This document shows, piece by piece, positions 38,865 through 51,261 of a stretch of DNA of 64,000 nt. A program made the translations under genes and the position numbers. The DNA is taken from assembly GCF_041240605.1 (NCBI RefSeq), contig NZ_CP162487.1, positions 3,355,001 to 3,419,000 of the forward strand, given 5' to 3'. The DNA is from Xanthomonas sp. DAR 80977. Its GTDB lineage: Bacteria; Pseudomonadota; Gammaproteobacteria; Xanthomonadales; Xanthomonadaceae. The notes under the pieces are model-generated. The model ran no database searches and was not told the origin of the DNA. It saw nothing but the letters and a program-made list of their open reading frames with translations. The stretch's first letter is position 1, and every line of letters begins with the position of its first letter.

Positions 38865-39950
38865 TCAACGCGCCTCGACCCTGCCCTCCACGTCCACCGC
38901 ACGCGTCTGCCCGGGCCACACGCCGAACAGATCGATGGTGCGCACGCCGTTGAGCCACTGGCCGAGCGGCCGCTGCCAATGGAAGTGGCGGCGGTCGGTG
39001 GAGCGGATGCCGCGGAACCCCAGCTCCAGGCGCAGGTTGCTCGCATCCAGCGGGATGTCGCCGATGGTGGAGGTCAGCCCGCCGCTGACCGTCACCCGCC
39101 GCTGCTGCGCACCGCGCGGCGTGTCGAACTGCAGATGCGCATCGACGATGTAGGTGCCGCCATGGTTGTTGCGCAGGATCAGGGTGAAAGCGCCCAGATG
39201 GGTGATCCAGTTCGGCATCGGCAAGCGCTCGCCGAACGAGGCGAACGCGAAGGCGAGCGGCGCCGGCGTCTCGGCCAGCGTGCCGGCCTCGCTGGGCCAC
39301 AGGTGCAGGTCCACGCTGCGCTGCGCGCTGGTGGAGACGAACGAGCCGCGGCCGCGCACCTGGCCCAGCATCTTCTCCACCGCGCCGGCGTTGCCGGTGA
39401 TGGAGAAGCTGTTGTCGGCCGACTGCGACGCCACGTTGACCCCGCTGCGCGCGTACAGCACGTCGGTGATCACCCCGAATCCCTGGGCGATGCCGCGGCC
39501 CTGCTGCATGCCTGCCTCGTGCGCGCGCGCCAGCAGCCACTCCAGGTGATGGGTCAGCAGCGCGGTCGGATCGTTGAGCCCGACCGTTTCCTCCAGCGCG
39601 CACTGCGACACCATCGAGCCCTGCCGCCCGAAGCTCCAGGTGACCTTGGTGCCCGCGGTGACCTTGAGCCCGGTCTCCGGATCGGTGACCGAACCGTCCA
39701 GTTGCGCGGCCACGCGCGTCTGCCGCACGTCGCTGCTCATCATGCTCCAGTCACTGCCGAGCGGCTGCCGACGCAACTGCGCCTCGCCCAGGCCGGGCAA
39801 GGCCGCGGCGATGCGGCGGAAGCTGCCGTTCTGCGGATCGACGATGCCGACGGCGCCGGGCGCGATGTCCGGACTCAGGCCCCAGTTGCCCCAGTAGCCG
39901 GGATGGCTCCTGCGCACCATCTGCGTGAACTGCGAATTCCACTGTGTCAT
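38865..39950 (-). CDS. Unknown 361-residue protein
   Basis: I do not recognise this protein. Starting at ATG 39950 it reads MTQWNSQFTQMVRRSHPGYW and has no signal peptide or membrane helix. The N-terminal part contains GNWGLSPDIAPGAVGIVDP and later alternating polar/hydrophobic stretches typical of beta-rich domains (ASQSADNSFSITGNAG, SAQRSVDLHLWPSEAG, FTLILRNNHGG). It is divergent from another unknown gene at 40142, and the 191-base gap holds a perfect 15-base inverted repeat, so the two are probably co-regulated. Codon use is like the genome, so recent transfer is not suggested. Confidence 0.6.
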   Translation of the reverse strand: MTQWNSQFTQMVRRSHPGYWGNWGLSPDIAPGAVGIVDPQNGSFRRIAAALPGLGEAQLRRQPLGSDWSMMSSDVRQTRVAAQLDGSVTDPETGLKVTAGTKVTWSFGRQGSMVSQCALEETVGLNDPTALLTHHLEWLLARAHEAGMQQGRGIAQGFGVITDVLYARSGVNVASQSADNSFSITGNAGAVEKMLGQVRGRGSFVSTSAQRSVDLHLWPSEAGTLAETPAPLAFAFASFGERLPMPNWITHLGAFTLILRNNHGGTYIVDAHLQFDTPRGAQQRRVTVSGGLTSTIGDIPLDASNLRLELGFRGIRSTDRRHFHWQRPLGQWLNGVRTIDLFGVWPGQTRAVDVEGRVEAR

Positions 39951-40021
39951 GGCGATGTCCCTGCGCGATGCGGATTGCATCGCGGCCACGCTGGCATCGG
40001 CGGCAAGCGGTTTGAATTGCA

Positions 40022-40066
40022 CCGAATGCGTAGCGCTGCGCCGTTGCCGACGCGCTACGCATTCGG
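40022..40066. promoter_or_regulatory. Inverted repeat in the divergent promoter of two unknown genes
   Basis: CCGAATGCGTAGCGC (40022-40036) and its exact reverse complement (40052-40066) are separated by 15 bases, so the arm centres are 30 bases apart, close to three helical turns. It lies between starts at 39950 and 40142 and has no T-run, which fits an operator for a regulator binding both promoters. Confidence 0.6.
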
Positions 40067-40141
40067 AAGAATTTATCGCGCACGCCGGCGCAGCCAAGCT
40101 TGCCGAGACGGCGAATGGCCGCCATTGCACAGGAGCACGAC

Positions 40142-40570
40142 ATGCCCTACCAGTTCGAGCAGGCGAGCAGCCCGCAACAGATCGCCGAGCGCCAGTTCGC
40201 CTCGGTTTCGCTGGAGGCCGGCCCCACCACCGGCACGCTGCTGCAGTTCACCCCCTTCACTTCGTGCATCGGGGTGGCGGTCAACAACAACGGCATCCTG
40301 ATCGGCGTGCACCTGTCGTTGTTCGGCGCCGACGGCACGCCGTTCGCGGCCGACGACGTCGCGGAGGTGATGCGACTGACCGGCAAGGACCAGCAGCCGG
40401 GCGCGCCGTGCATCGTTTTCGGGCAGACGGCGTACTGGACGAACTCGCTGCCGGCGGCCTATCAACTGCTGCTGCAGCAATTGCAGCCCAGCGAGGTCTA
40501 CGCGCTCGCCGACCTGACCCCGGGCGTGGGCGTCGACAACCTGGGCCGGCCGGTCCTCACCGAGTACTGA
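40142..40570 (+). CDS. Unknown 142-residue protein with a CheD/CNF1-like Cys-His pattern
   Basis: Starts MPYQFEQASSPQQIAE and has no signal peptide. Two short beta-like segments around a turn, FTPFTSCIGVAVNNNGILIG then VHLSLFG, put Cys42 and His57 in the relative positions of the catalytic pair in the CheD/CNF1 glutamine-deamidase fold (SC..., then H after a beta hairpin). The C-terminus (DLTPGVGVDNLGRPVLTEY) is unlike CheD. The similarity is by eye and weak. It is divergent from the 361-residue unknown protein, and no chemotaxis genes are nearby, so a role as a modifying enzyme or effector is only a suggestion. Confidence 0.5.
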   Translation: MPYQFEQASSPQQIAERQFASVSLEAGPTTGTLLQFTPFTSCIGVAVNNNGILIGVHLSLFGADGTPFAADDVAEVMRLTGKDQQPGAPCIVFGQTAYWTNSLPAAYQLLLQQLQPSEVYALADLTPGVGVDNLGRPVLTEY

Positions 40571-40722
40571 GCGGCACGCCAGGAGTCAATGCATGCGGCT
40601 TCTGGACGACCTGGACGGCCTGGACGCGGATGCCGCGTCGCGATCAGGCGTGCGGTCCGTCGCGCAGCGCGGCGCCGCAATCGACGGCGCGACGCGGCGG
40701 CCTCCGCGCGCCGTGCCGCGGC

Positions 40723-42453
40723 TCAGCGCTGCAGGTTCTGCAGCGCTGCGCTCACGTACACCAGCGGCGCGTTCCAGTTGATCGCCACCTCGTTGCTGGC
40801 GTAGCTGCACTCCTGGTCCAGGTAGGACAGCGCCGGCAGCGACGAGGCGTAGGCGTGCTTGCACTCCCGGGCGTCCTGCTGGCCCGGCTGCGGGCCGCCG
40901 ACCAGCAGGCCCGGCACCGGCAGGGCGACGCCGTCGGCGATGGAGATGCGATGGTGGATGTGCAGCGGCGAGCGCGCGCCGATGCCGGTCACGAACGACA
41001 TGCCCAGCGGATTGCGCCCGAGCACGTAGTCCAGTTGCGACTGCGCGGCCTGCAGGTACTCGGGCTTGCGCTCCAGCTGATAGGCCTGCAGCAGCAGCAT
41101 CGCCTGGTTCAGCGCGGTGCTGTTGCTGCCCCAGTGGAAGTCGGCCGGGGCCATCGCCACCTTCCACGCCGACCCCTGCCAGGCGTGCAGCAGGTGCGTG
41201 GCCACGCCGTCGATCTCGCGCGCGATGCGCGCCTGGTCGGCGTGCGCGGTCAGCCGCGCGCGGTGCTGCGCCAGCGACATCCACGCCAGCCCGCCGACCG
41301 AGCCCCAGTTCGGCACGCTCGCCGGCACGTTGCGCGCCATCGCCGCGTCGTAGAACGCGTCGTCGCCGCTGGCCAGGTACAGCTCGGTCGCCGCCCAGGC
41401 GAACTCGTCGTCGAGCTTGTCGTCGTCGTAGCCGCCGGTATGCACGTCCGCCGGCTGCCGGTAGACCACGTCGGGATGCGCCTGCGCCCAGGCCCAGGCG
41501 CGGCGCGAGGCCTGCAGCATGCGCTTGGACACGCCGCCGAAGCGGTCGTCGAACGGGGCGTAGATGCGGCTGGCCTGGGCCATCACCGCGGCGAAGTCGA
41601 GCGTGGCCGCGGTGCTCTTCTGCACCACGTAGCGCGGCGCGCGCGCCTGGTCGGGCATCTGCATGCCGCCGAATTCCAGGTTGGTCAGCTTGTGGTACAC
41701 GCCGCCGTCGCCCGGGTCCTGCATCGCCAGCAGCCACTGCAGGTTCCAGTCGACCTCGCGCAGGATGTCCGGCACGCCGCCGCCGCTGTCCGGGATGCCT
41801 TCCTTGTGCGCGGCGAAATAGGCAGGGAACTGCTCGTAGGCGGCCAGCAGCGTGTACACGGTGATGCCGGAATTGACCACGTACTTGTTGTAGTCGCCGG
41901 CGTCGTACCAGCCCTTCGGTGCGGAGATCGCCGTGCCGGTCGGGCGCCCGGGCGAGGCCGCCGAGGCGTGCACCAGCACATGCGTATCCGGATGCCCTTC
42001 CGCGCGCGCGTGGCGGCCGGCGTATTCGCCTGGCAACGCGGTGCTGGCGCGGTTGAAGTAGTAGGCCTTCAGCGCTGCGCGCGCCACTGCGTCGTAGGCA
42101 TCGGCGGCGATGGCGAAGCTGTCCGACGGCGGCAGCCCGTCCACGCGCAGGCGATAGCGGCCCGGTTCGCGCAATGCGGAAAAGTCGGCGATGCGCACCG
42201 TCTGCTGCGCCGGCGCCCAGGTCTTGGCCGGGCCCAGCGTGCCGCGCAGCACCACCTTGCCGGAGTCGGCATGCTCGACCGCGAACGCCTCGCCATGGCC
42301 ATCGGGCACCACCGCGAGCTTGCTGGCGGCCGGCAGGTAGCCGACCTGGTTGAGCCGGATCGGCGACATGGCGGCATCCTCGGAACGCGAGGCGCAGCCA
42401 CCGACGACCAGGCAGGCGAGAAGCAGGCAACGCAAGGCGATGGGCAGGTTCAT
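40723..42453 (-). CDS. Glycoside hydrolase family 9 cellulase, lipoprotein
   Basis: Predicted endoglucanase or cellodextrinase. The 576-residue protein starts at ATG 42453 with a lipoprotein signal (LACLVVGGCAS), then an Ig-like CelD_N domain (about 30-115), then the (alpha/alpha)6 GH9 domain. Catalytic landmarks are GWYDAGDYNKYVVNSG near 183 (base Asp), RSPLHIHHR near 490, and SNEVAINWNAPLVY near 553 (acid Glu). Membrane anchoring suggests action on cellodextrins in the periplasm or at the surface. The MBL hydrolase gene lies 103 bases upstream on the same strand. Confidence 0.93.
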   Translation of the reverse strand: MNLPIALRCLLLACLVVGGCASRSEDAAMSPIRLNQVGYLPAASKLAVVPDGHGEAFAVEHADSGKVVLRGTLGPAKTWAPAQQTVRIADFSALREPGRYRLRVDGLPPSDSFAIAADAYDAVARAALKAYYFNRASTALPGEYAGRHARAEGHPDTHVLVHASAASPGRPTGTAISAPKGWYDAGDYNKYVVNSGITVYTLLAAYEQFPAYFAAHKEGIPDSGGGVPDILREVDWNLQWLLAMQDPGDGGVYHKLTNLEFGGMQMPDQARAPRYVVQKSTAATLDFAAVMAQASRIYAPFDDRFGGVSKRMLQASRRAWAWAQAHPDVVYRQPADVHTGGYDDDKLDDEFAWAATELYLASGDDAFYDAAMARNVPASVPNWGSVGGLAWMSLAQHRARLTAHADQARIAREIDGVATHLLHAWQGSAWKVAMAPADFHWGSNSTALNQAMLLLQAYQLERKPEYLQAAQSQLDYVLGRNPLGMSFVTGIGARSPLHIHHRISIADGVALPVPGLLVGGPQPGQQDARECKHAYASSLPALSYLDQECSYASNEVAINWNAPLVYVSAALQNLQR

Positions 42454-42556
42454 GCGCCGATACTGGCCGGCCGCGATGACGGCTGCAAGCGCCGCGCGGC
42501 GGGCTTTCAGCCGCCAGCCGGGATGCCGCGGCGCGTGGCGCCTGTCGGCATGGACC

Positions 42557-43447
42557 CTAGCCCGCCAGCGACCGCGCCTGCAATGCCGGCAGCTCGTGGG
42601 TGGTGACGAAACGGCCCTTGCCATCGCGCGCCAGCTGCGCCAGCGCGCAGTCCGGATCGTGGGTGAAGAACAGGTGCACGTTGCGCGCCAGCGCGTCCTC
42701 CAGGAACGCGCGCTTCTCGTCGATCAGCAGCTCGGCGTTGCGGTCGTAGCCCATCGTGATCGGCACATGCACCCAGGAGCGCCCGGGGATCAGGTCGGCG
42801 CAGAAGGCGACGCCGCCGTGCGCCTGGCCATCGGCCTGCCGCGCGCCGACGATCTCGGCCAGCATCAGCCCCGGCGTATGCCCCTCGCTGAAACGGAAGC
42901 GCACCGCCTCGCCCAGCGTGCGCGAATGGTCGCCCTCGACCAGCTCCAGGCGGCCGCTGGCCTCGAGCAGGCCGGGCAACTCGGGAATGAAGCTGGCGCG
43001 GTCGCGCGAATGCGGCTGCAGCGCGCGCTGCCAGTGCGCGGCGCCGACCAGGAAGCGCGCGTTCGGGAACAGCAGCTCCGGCGCGGCGCCCTCGCGCCAC
43101 GGCGCCAGCAGCCCGCCGGCGTGGTCGAAGTGCAGGTGGCTCAGCACCACCACGTCGATGTCGGTATGCGCGACGCCGGCCGCCTGCAGCGAATCCAGCA
43201 GCACGTGGCGCTGTTCCTGCACCCCGTAGCGCTCGCGCAGCGCCGGCGCGAAGAACGCGCCGATGCCGGTCTCGAACAGCACCGTCTTGCCGGCCAGCGG
43301 GCGCGCCAGCAGCGCGCGGCAGGCCAGCGCGATGCGGTTGCCGTCGTCGGGCGCGGCCCACTGCTGCCACATCGCCTTGGGCGCGTTGCCGAACATCGCG
43401 CCGCCGTCGAGCTTCTGCGAATTGCCTTGGATGGACCAGAGCTTCAT
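42557..43447 (-). CDS. MBL-fold metallohydrolase
   Basis: A 296-residue metallo-beta-lactamase-fold protein with the [10 protein letters not shown] zinc motif near residue 106, a later single His in EGHTPG, an Asp in FCADLIPGR and a C-terminal His in FTHDPDC. The pattern is that of the quorum-quenching/RNase Z-like hydrolases, with lactonase, phosphodiesterase or arylsulfatase activities all possible. No signal peptide. A GGGATT repeat lies right before the start. Confidence 0.87.
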   Translation of the reverse strand: MKLWSIQGNSQKLDGGAMFGNAPKAMWQQWAAPDDGNRIALACRALLARPLAGKTVLFETGIGAFFAPALRERYGVQEQRHVLLDSLQAAGVAHTDIDVVVLSHLHFDHAGGLLAPWREGAAPELLFPNARFLVGAAHWQRALQPHSRDRASFIPELPGLLEASGRLELVEGDHSRTLGEAVRFRFSEGHTPGLMLAEIVGARQADGQAHGGVAFCADLIPGRSWVHVPITMGYDRNAELLIDEKRAFLEDALARNVHLFFTHDPDCALAQLARDGKGRFVTTHELPALQARSLAG

Positions 43448-43451
43448 TGCC

Positions 43452-43480
43452 GGGATTCGGGATTGGGGATTCGGGATTCG
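43452..43480. repeat. GGGATT-type intergenic repeat
   Basis: Four GGGATT units on the plus strand in the 53-base gap between the gamma-glutamyltransferase and MBL hydrolase genes. No partner arm here. Confidence 0.75.
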
Positions 43481-43500
43481 CAACAGCGGGCGCGTGCGGC

Positions 43501-45246
43501 TCAGCGCGCCGGTGCGGCCAGTTGCAGGACCTCGGCGCTGCCGACCTCGTTGCGCGGGTCGCTGCCGCCGCTGAGCACGTTGTTGCGCTTGTCCCACTCC
43601 ACCGTCTGCAGGTTGCCCCACACGTGGCTGGAACCGCGCCCGCCTTCGGCGCTGTCGCCCGGCAACTCGAGCACGTGGCCCATCGCCTGCAGGCCCTGCA
43701 CCGTGGCCGCGTCGAAGGTGCCGGTCTCGGCCTCGATCACGTCCGGCAGCCACTGGTGGTGGTAGCGCGGCAGCGCCGCGACCTGCTGCGCGCTGAGGCC
43801 GTCGTCGTAGCCGAGGATGCCGAGCAGCACCATGGTGATGATGCGGCTGCCGCCCGGGGTGCCGAGCACGATCGCCTTGTCGGCGTTCTCCATGAAGGTC
43901 GGCGACATCGAGCTGAGCGGGCGCTTGCCCGGCTTGGGCGCGTTCGCCGCGTAGCCCATCACCCCGAACGCGTTGGGCGTGCCCGGCTTGAGCGCGAAGT
44001 CGTCCATCTCGTCGTTGAGCAGCACGCCGGTGCCCTTGGGGATCAGCCCGGAGCCGAACAGCAGGTTCACGGTCTGGGTCGCGCCGACCCGGTTGCCCTC
44101 GCCGTCGATGATCGAGAAATGGGTGGTCTCGTCGTCTTCCAGCGGCGTCGGCTGGCCCGACAGCAGGTCGCTGGGGGTGGCCTTCTCCGGGTTGATGGTC
44201 GAACGCAGGCCGAGCGCGTAGTCCTTGCTCAGCAGCACCCGCTGCGGCACCGCGGTGAAGTCCGGATCGCCCAGGAAGAAGGTGCGGTCGCGGTAGGCGC
44301 GGCGCATCGCCTCCACCACCAGGTGGGTACGGTGCACCGGGTCCATCGTCTTCAGGTCGTAGCCTTCCAGGATCTGCAGCATGCTGGCCAGGGCGATGCC
44401 GCCGGAGGACGGCGGCGGCGCGGTGGTGACGGTCCAGCCCTTGTACTCGAACTGGATCGGCGTGCGCTGCTTGACCGTGTAGCCGGCCAGTTCCTCGGCG
44501 GTCCAGTGGCCGCCGGCCTGCTTGACCCCGGCCAGCAGCTTCTTGGCGGTGGCGCCGCGGTAGAAGCCGTCGAAACCTTTCGCCGCCAGCAGCTGCAGGG
44601 TGTTGGCCAGTTCCGGCTGCTTGAACAGGTCGCCTTCGGCGATCGGCTTGCCGTTGCGCAGATATACCTCGCGGGTGCCGGGATAGCGCTCCATCACCTT
44701 GCGCCGCGACTGGTAGCCCTCGGCCATGCGCCGGTACACCGGGAAGCCGTCGCGGGCGATGCGGATCGCCGGCGCCAGCGACTGCTGCAGCGGCAGCCGG
44801 CCGTGCTTGGTCGCCAGTTCCACCAGCGCCGCCGGCAGGCCGGGAATGCCGGCCGACCACGGGCCGTTGACCGAGCGGTCGCGGTCCAGCGCCCCCTTGG
44901 CGTCCAGGAACTTGTCGGCGCTGGCCGCTTCCGGCGCGACTTCGCGCGCGTCCAGCATCACGTCCTTGCCGGTCCTGGCGTCGTGCAGCAGGAAGAACCC
45001 GCCGCCGCCCAGGCCGGAGCTGATCGGCTCGACCACCGACAGCGTCGAGGACACCGCCACCGCCGCATCGAACGCGTTGCCGCCCTCGCGCAGGATCTGC
45101 AGGCCGGCCTCGGTGGCCAGGCGATGGCCGCTGGCGACGGCGGCGCCGGGCGGATGCGCGGCAGCGGTCGCGGTCGGCGCCTCGGCCCACGCCGGCGGCG
45201 TCAGGACCAGGGCGAGCAGCAGGACACGGCGGACGAGGGTTCTCAT
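43501..45246 (-). CDS. ggt: Gamma-glutamyltransferase (glutathione hydrolase)
   Basis: Periplasmic N-terminal nucleophile enzyme that cleaves glutathione. Translation from ATG 45246 gives 581 residues with a signal peptide ending APPAWA-like ([15 protein letters not shown]). Self-cleavage before the catalytic Thr in [16 protein letters not shown] near residue 373 would make the two subunits. The C-terminal [13 protein letters not shown] block is present. Its start overlaps the ferredoxin stop by ATGA, so the two are translationally coupled, an unusual pairing. Confidence 0.95.
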   Translation of the reverse strand: MRTLVRRVLLLALVLTPPAWAEAPTATAAAHPPGAAVASGHRLATEAGLQILREGGNAFDAAVAVSSTLSVVEPISSGLGGGGFFLLHDARTGKDVMLDAREVAPEAASADKFLDAKGALDRDRSVNGPWSAGIPGLPAALVELATKHGRLPLQQSLAPAIRIARDGFPVYRRMAEGYQSRRKVMERYPGTREVYLRNGKPIAEGDLFKQPELANTLQLLAAKGFDGFYRGATAKKLLAGVKQAGGHWTAEELAGYTVKQRTPIQFEYKGWTVTTAPPPSSGGIALASMLQILEGYDLKTMDPVHRTHLVVEAMRRAYRDRTFFLGDPDFTAVPQRVLLSKDYALGLRSTINPEKATPSDLLSGQPTPLEDDETTHFSIIDGEGNRVGATQTVNLLFGSGLIPKGTGVLLNDEMDDFALKPGTPNAFGVMGYAANAPKPGKRPLSSMSPTFMENADKAIVLGTPGGSRIITMVLLGILGYDDGLSAQQVAALPRYHHQWLPDVIEAETGTFDAATVQGLQAMGHVLELPGDSAEGGRGSSHVWGNLQTVEWDKRNNVLSGGSDPRNEVGSAEVLQLAAPAR

Positions 45247-45527
45247 GCGGCGGGAGGCTCCTGTGGGTACAACTCGGGATGATCGCGCTGCAGTCGCAGC
45301 AGCTTGGCCAGCAACTGGTCGTGGCTTTCCGGGATCGCCGGATCCGGGTCGATGCATTCGACCGGGCACACCACCACGCACTGCGGCTCGTCGAAATGGC
45401 CGACGCATTCGGTGCAGCGGGCCGGGTCGATCACGTAGATCGTCTCGCCCATCGCGATGGCCTGGTTCGGGCAGGCCGGCTCGCAGACGTCGCAGTTGAC
45501 GCAGAGCTCGTTGATCTTGAGGGACAT
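45243..45527 (-). CDS. Ferredoxin with two [4Fe-4S] clusters (YfhL/Alvin type)
   Basis: A 94-residue ferredoxin. The first cluster motif is [12 protein letters not shown]; the second is the extended [21 protein letters not shown], with the insertion and C-terminal helix typical of Allochromatium-type low-potential ferredoxins. In many gammaproteobacteria this gene follows coaD; here coaD is about 2 kb away on the same strand with an NmrA-like gene and a lipoprotein gene between, so an insertion has probably split the pair. Confidence 0.95.
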   Translation of the reverse strand: MSLKINELCVNCDVCEPACPNQAIAMGETIYVIDPARCTECVGHFDEPQCVVVCPVECIDPDPAIPESHDQLLAKLLRLQRDHPELYPQEPPAA

Positions 45528-45888
45528 TTCGCTGGATTCGGCACTAACCCGCGCATCTTACCGGATCGGGCCGCGCGCCCCCGCGAAGGGCGCGGCGAGC
45601 GCGCGGAACGCAGCGTCGCCCTGGCGCGCGGCGGCGGTCGGCGCTGGCCTCGCGACGCATGCCTGCGGCGTTGACACCTGCGCCTCGCGGCGCCTACAGT
45701 CGCGCCGTCGAAAATGGCTGGCTTGGTCTCGGTAGGCCCAAGCCCTTCCCTGTCTGTCTGGGGAAGCTCTGGTCCGCGCGCCGCGCGAGATCCCCCGACA
45801 GTCCCCGCGTTTCGTCCATGCCCGGGGTCTGTCCGTGAGCATGCCGACCCTGCAGCTCCGGCGGATCCGCCATCCCAGGAGCCGTTCC
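45528..45888. other. Divergent intergenic region, ferredoxin to NmrA-like gene
   Basis: About 360 bases. It holds the promoter at 45671-45700 reading toward the NmrA-like gene and a roughly 180-base leader with a small CTTCCC/GGGAAG hairpin at 45745-45766. No RNA family was recognised. Confidence 0.55.
45671..45700 (+). promoter_or_regulatory. Sigma-70-like promoter for the NmrA-like gene
   Basis: TTGACA (45671-45676) and TACAGT (45695-45700) with an 18-base spacer. It predicts a start near 45707 and a long untranslated leader to 45889. Confidence 0.6.
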
Positions 45889-46812
45889 ATGTCATCCCTG
45901 CATCCCTCCCGCTCGCTGCTCGTCTATCTCGGCAACGGCGTGCAAGGCGCTGCCGTCGTCCATGCCGCGCTGCGCCGCGGCTTCCAGGTCAGGGCGCTGG
46001 TCCGCGACCGCCGCCGCGCGCAGGCGCTGGCCGCCCTCGGCGTCGAGCTTGCCGAGGGCGACCTGCGCGATCCGGCCTCGCTGCGCGCCGCCAGCGCGGG
46101 CATCGCCCATGCCGTGCTGCAGATTCCCACCGGACCGGAACCGGCGATGCTGGCCCAGGCCGGACATGCGCTGGCGGCGATCACCGCGTGCCGGCTGCGC
46201 TCGTTCGTCCTGAAACTGGCGAGCGCGCGTCTGCCCGCCCCGTGCACCGAGCCGAGCTTCGTCGCCAATGCGCAGCTCGAGGACTTGGCGCAGCGCACAG
46301 GGCTGCCGTTCGCCAGCGTCTGGCCGACGCTGTACCTGGACAATCTGCTGAAGCCGTCGGCGCGCGCGGACATCGTCGACCATGGCGTGTTCGCGCCGCC
46401 GATCGCCGCGACACAGGCGATCGCCTGGACCTCGGCCGAGGACTGCGCCGAGGCGGCGCTGACCCTGCTCGAGCGCGGCGTCGACGGCGGCAGGCACCGC
46501 ATCGCCGGGCCGGAGAGCGTGGTCGGCGAGGAATTCGCCGCGCGGCTGTCGGCCGCGCTCGGGCGGCGCATCGTGTACCGCGCGCAGCCGCTGGAGGCGT
46601 TCGAGCGCGAGGTCGATGCGGCGCTGGGCGCGGGAAGCGGCCGGCAGGTAGCGTCCAAGTTCCGCTTCTTCGCCACGCACCCGGGCCAGGCCGATGCGAT
46701 CCTGGCCGCGCCGTTCCAGGCACAGCCGGCACTGCAGGGATTTCGTCCTGCGACGATCGGAGAGTGGGTCGGCAGGCATCGCCAGGCGTTCGGCGCTAGC
46801 GCAGGCGACTGA
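45889..46812 (+). CDS. NmrA-like NAD(P)-binding protein (atypical SDR)
   Basis: A 307-residue Rossmann-fold protein. The N-terminal strand-loop-helix is VYLGNGVQGAAVVHAALRRG, so GNGVQG replaces the usual GATGxxG. RALVRD follows as in NmrA-like proteins, with EGDLRDPASL after it and a C-terminal substrate lobe. The catalytic YxxxK of classical SDRs is absent, as in redox-sensing NmrA proteins. AGGAG precedes the start. It lies alone on the plus strand inside a minus-strand run, which suggests insertion. Confidence 0.82.
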   Translation: MSSLHPSRSLLVYLGNGVQGAAVVHAALRRGFQVRALVRDRRRAQALAALGVELAEGDLRDPASLRAASAGIAHAVLQIPTGPEPAMLAQAGHALAAITACRLRSFVLKLASARLPAPCTEPSFVANAQLEDLAQRTGLPFASVWPTLYLDNLLKPSARADIVDHGVFAPPIAATQAIAWTSAEDCAEAALTLLERGVDGGRHRIAGPESVVGEEFAARLSAALGRRIVYRAQPLEAFEREVDAALGAGSGRQVASKFRFFATHPGQADAILAAPFQAQPALQGFRPATIGEWVGRHRQAFGASAGD

Positions 46813-46931
46813 GCTTGCCTCAGCCGCAGCGGGTGGCGGCCGCAGATGGCCGCCGCCCTGGGCGGCCCGCCGCGCCGAACGCCTGGCGGGCCGCGTGGCC
46901 GGCGCGCCCGGGCGGGCGCGCCGGCGCTGCA

Positions 46932-47426
46932 TCACTTCGCTTCGACGAAGATGTACTCGGCGCCGGTAGGCTGCACCACGGTCTGCACGCGGGCATTGTC
47001 GGCGGCGGCGCCGATGTAGACCACGCGCACGCCCTTCATCGTGTTCGGCTCGACCTTGGCGAAGGCGGCGGCGATCAGGTCGGCCATCTTGGCCGAGGCC
47101 GAGGAGCCGAACGCCAGCATGTTGCCCGGCTGGATGCCGCGGCCGATGGCGGTGGTGGCGCTCTCGACCTGGCGCTCGTACTTGGCCTGGAAGTCCGCAT
47201 CCGACTCCGGCGGCAGGTAGTACAGGAACGGGCTGTTGGTGATGTTGCCCATGTTCTGGATCGCCACTTCCTGCAGGTACTTCTTCCAGCCGGCATCGTC
47301 GTCCTTGGACGGCGCGGTCAGCGCCACCTGCGCATCGGCGGCCGGCGCGGCGGCCTCTTCCTTCTTGCAGGCGGTGAAGCCCAGTGCCAGCGAGGCGATC
47401 AGCAGCACGCGTACGGTGTTCTTCAT
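46932..47426 (-). CDS. Lipoprotein of unknown function
   Basis: A 164-residue protein with a lipoprotein signal (LALGFTACKKE). The mature part is rich in Ala and Lys at first, then has a globular segment with YYLPPESDADFQAKYERQ and FGSSASAKMADLIAAAF. Residues beyond 130 (VRVVYIGAAADNARV...GAEYIFVEAK) form a predicted alpha/beta unit. It lies just downstream of coaD on the same strand. No function is recognised. Confidence 0.7.
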   Translation of the reverse strand: MKNTVRVLLIASLALGFTACKKEEAAAPAADAQVALTAPSKDDDAGWKKYLQEVAIQNMGNITNSPFLYYLPPESDADFQAKYERQVESATTAIGRGIQPGNMLAFGSSASAKMADLIAAAFAKVEPNTMKGVRVVYIGAAADNARVQTVVQPTGAEYIFVEAK

Positions 47427-47462
47427 GGATGGCTCCCTTGTTGTCTGTGAATGGCGGACGGC

Positions 47463-50689
<3,227 letters not shown>

Positions 50690-50720
50690 GCCTTGTCAGG
50701 CCGAGCATGTGCAAGAACGA

Positions 50721-50745
50721 AGCCGGCGCCCTGCCGGCTTTTTTA
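50721..50745 (+). terminator. Intrinsic terminator of htpG
   Basis: AGCCGGC and GCCGGCT arms around GCCCT, followed by a six-T run. It differs from the AAAGGGCC-type terminators behind the two displaced htpG 3' ends. Confidence 0.9.
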
Positions 50746-50757
50746 TGGTGACCGTCT

Positions 50758-51261
50758 CTAGGATAGAAAACTAACTCCATCAGCTTTTGGCACGCACATA
50801 ACAGAATTCACTGTCGACATAAGATGGCCAACGGGCATCTCCATTTCCACCTTCCAAACCGAATCTTCTTGACCCTTCTCCTCTTGCGCTAATTGCATAG
50901 TAATAACTGAACCACCGATGGAGATAGCCAAGGAGCCATCAACCTCCAAATGGATATCCGCCACCTCCCTGCCTATACATGAATATAAATCAGCCAAGAA
51001 TTTCGCCCTTCTTGTAAAAAACCCTTCCACCGAATCATCTATTGCCTTACAACTATCACAACCCATCACAGCATCGCATGAAAAATCAACATCAACATAT
51101 AAAGATTTTCCTGGAAATACATTGTCATTGATGAACTTTAAAGAGACCGGAATGCTGCTCACGCTAAAACAATCAAAATAAGAGCCAACCAGCATTTTAC
51201 TTAAAGAATCACCAGCCATTTTCAGGCTTAATTCAGCCTTCCCTCCAATTGCGGAATCCAT
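50758..51261 (-). CDS. Probable orphan immunity protein (cassette C)
   Basis: A 167-residue protein with no known family and no signal peptide, so likely cytoplasmic. It has a Cys-rich patch (FSCDAVMGCDSCKAID, about 57-72) and beta-rich C-terminal half (DGSLAISIGGSVITMQLA). The gene is clearly lower in GC than the neighbouring housekeeping genes, as is typical of toxin/immunity cassettes. The start ATG shares a base with the TAA of a short toxin-like remnant (TAATG), the same coupled arrangement as in the two other cassettes. Immunity function is inferred from this position. Confidence 0.6.
   Translation of the reverse strand: MDSAIGGKAELSLKMAGDSLSKMLVGSYFDCFSVSSIPVSLKFINDNVFPGKSLYVDVDFSCDAVMGCDSCKAIDDSVEGFFTRRAKFLADLYSCIGREVADIHLEVDGSLAISIGGSVITMQLAQEEKGQEDSVWKVEMEMPVGHLMSTVNSVMCVPKADGVSFLS

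Noticed and set aside
45714..46799. A 361-residue plus-strand frame across the NmrA-like gene
   Set aside because: Out of frame with the Rossmann-fold protein; Arg/Ala-rich shadow.
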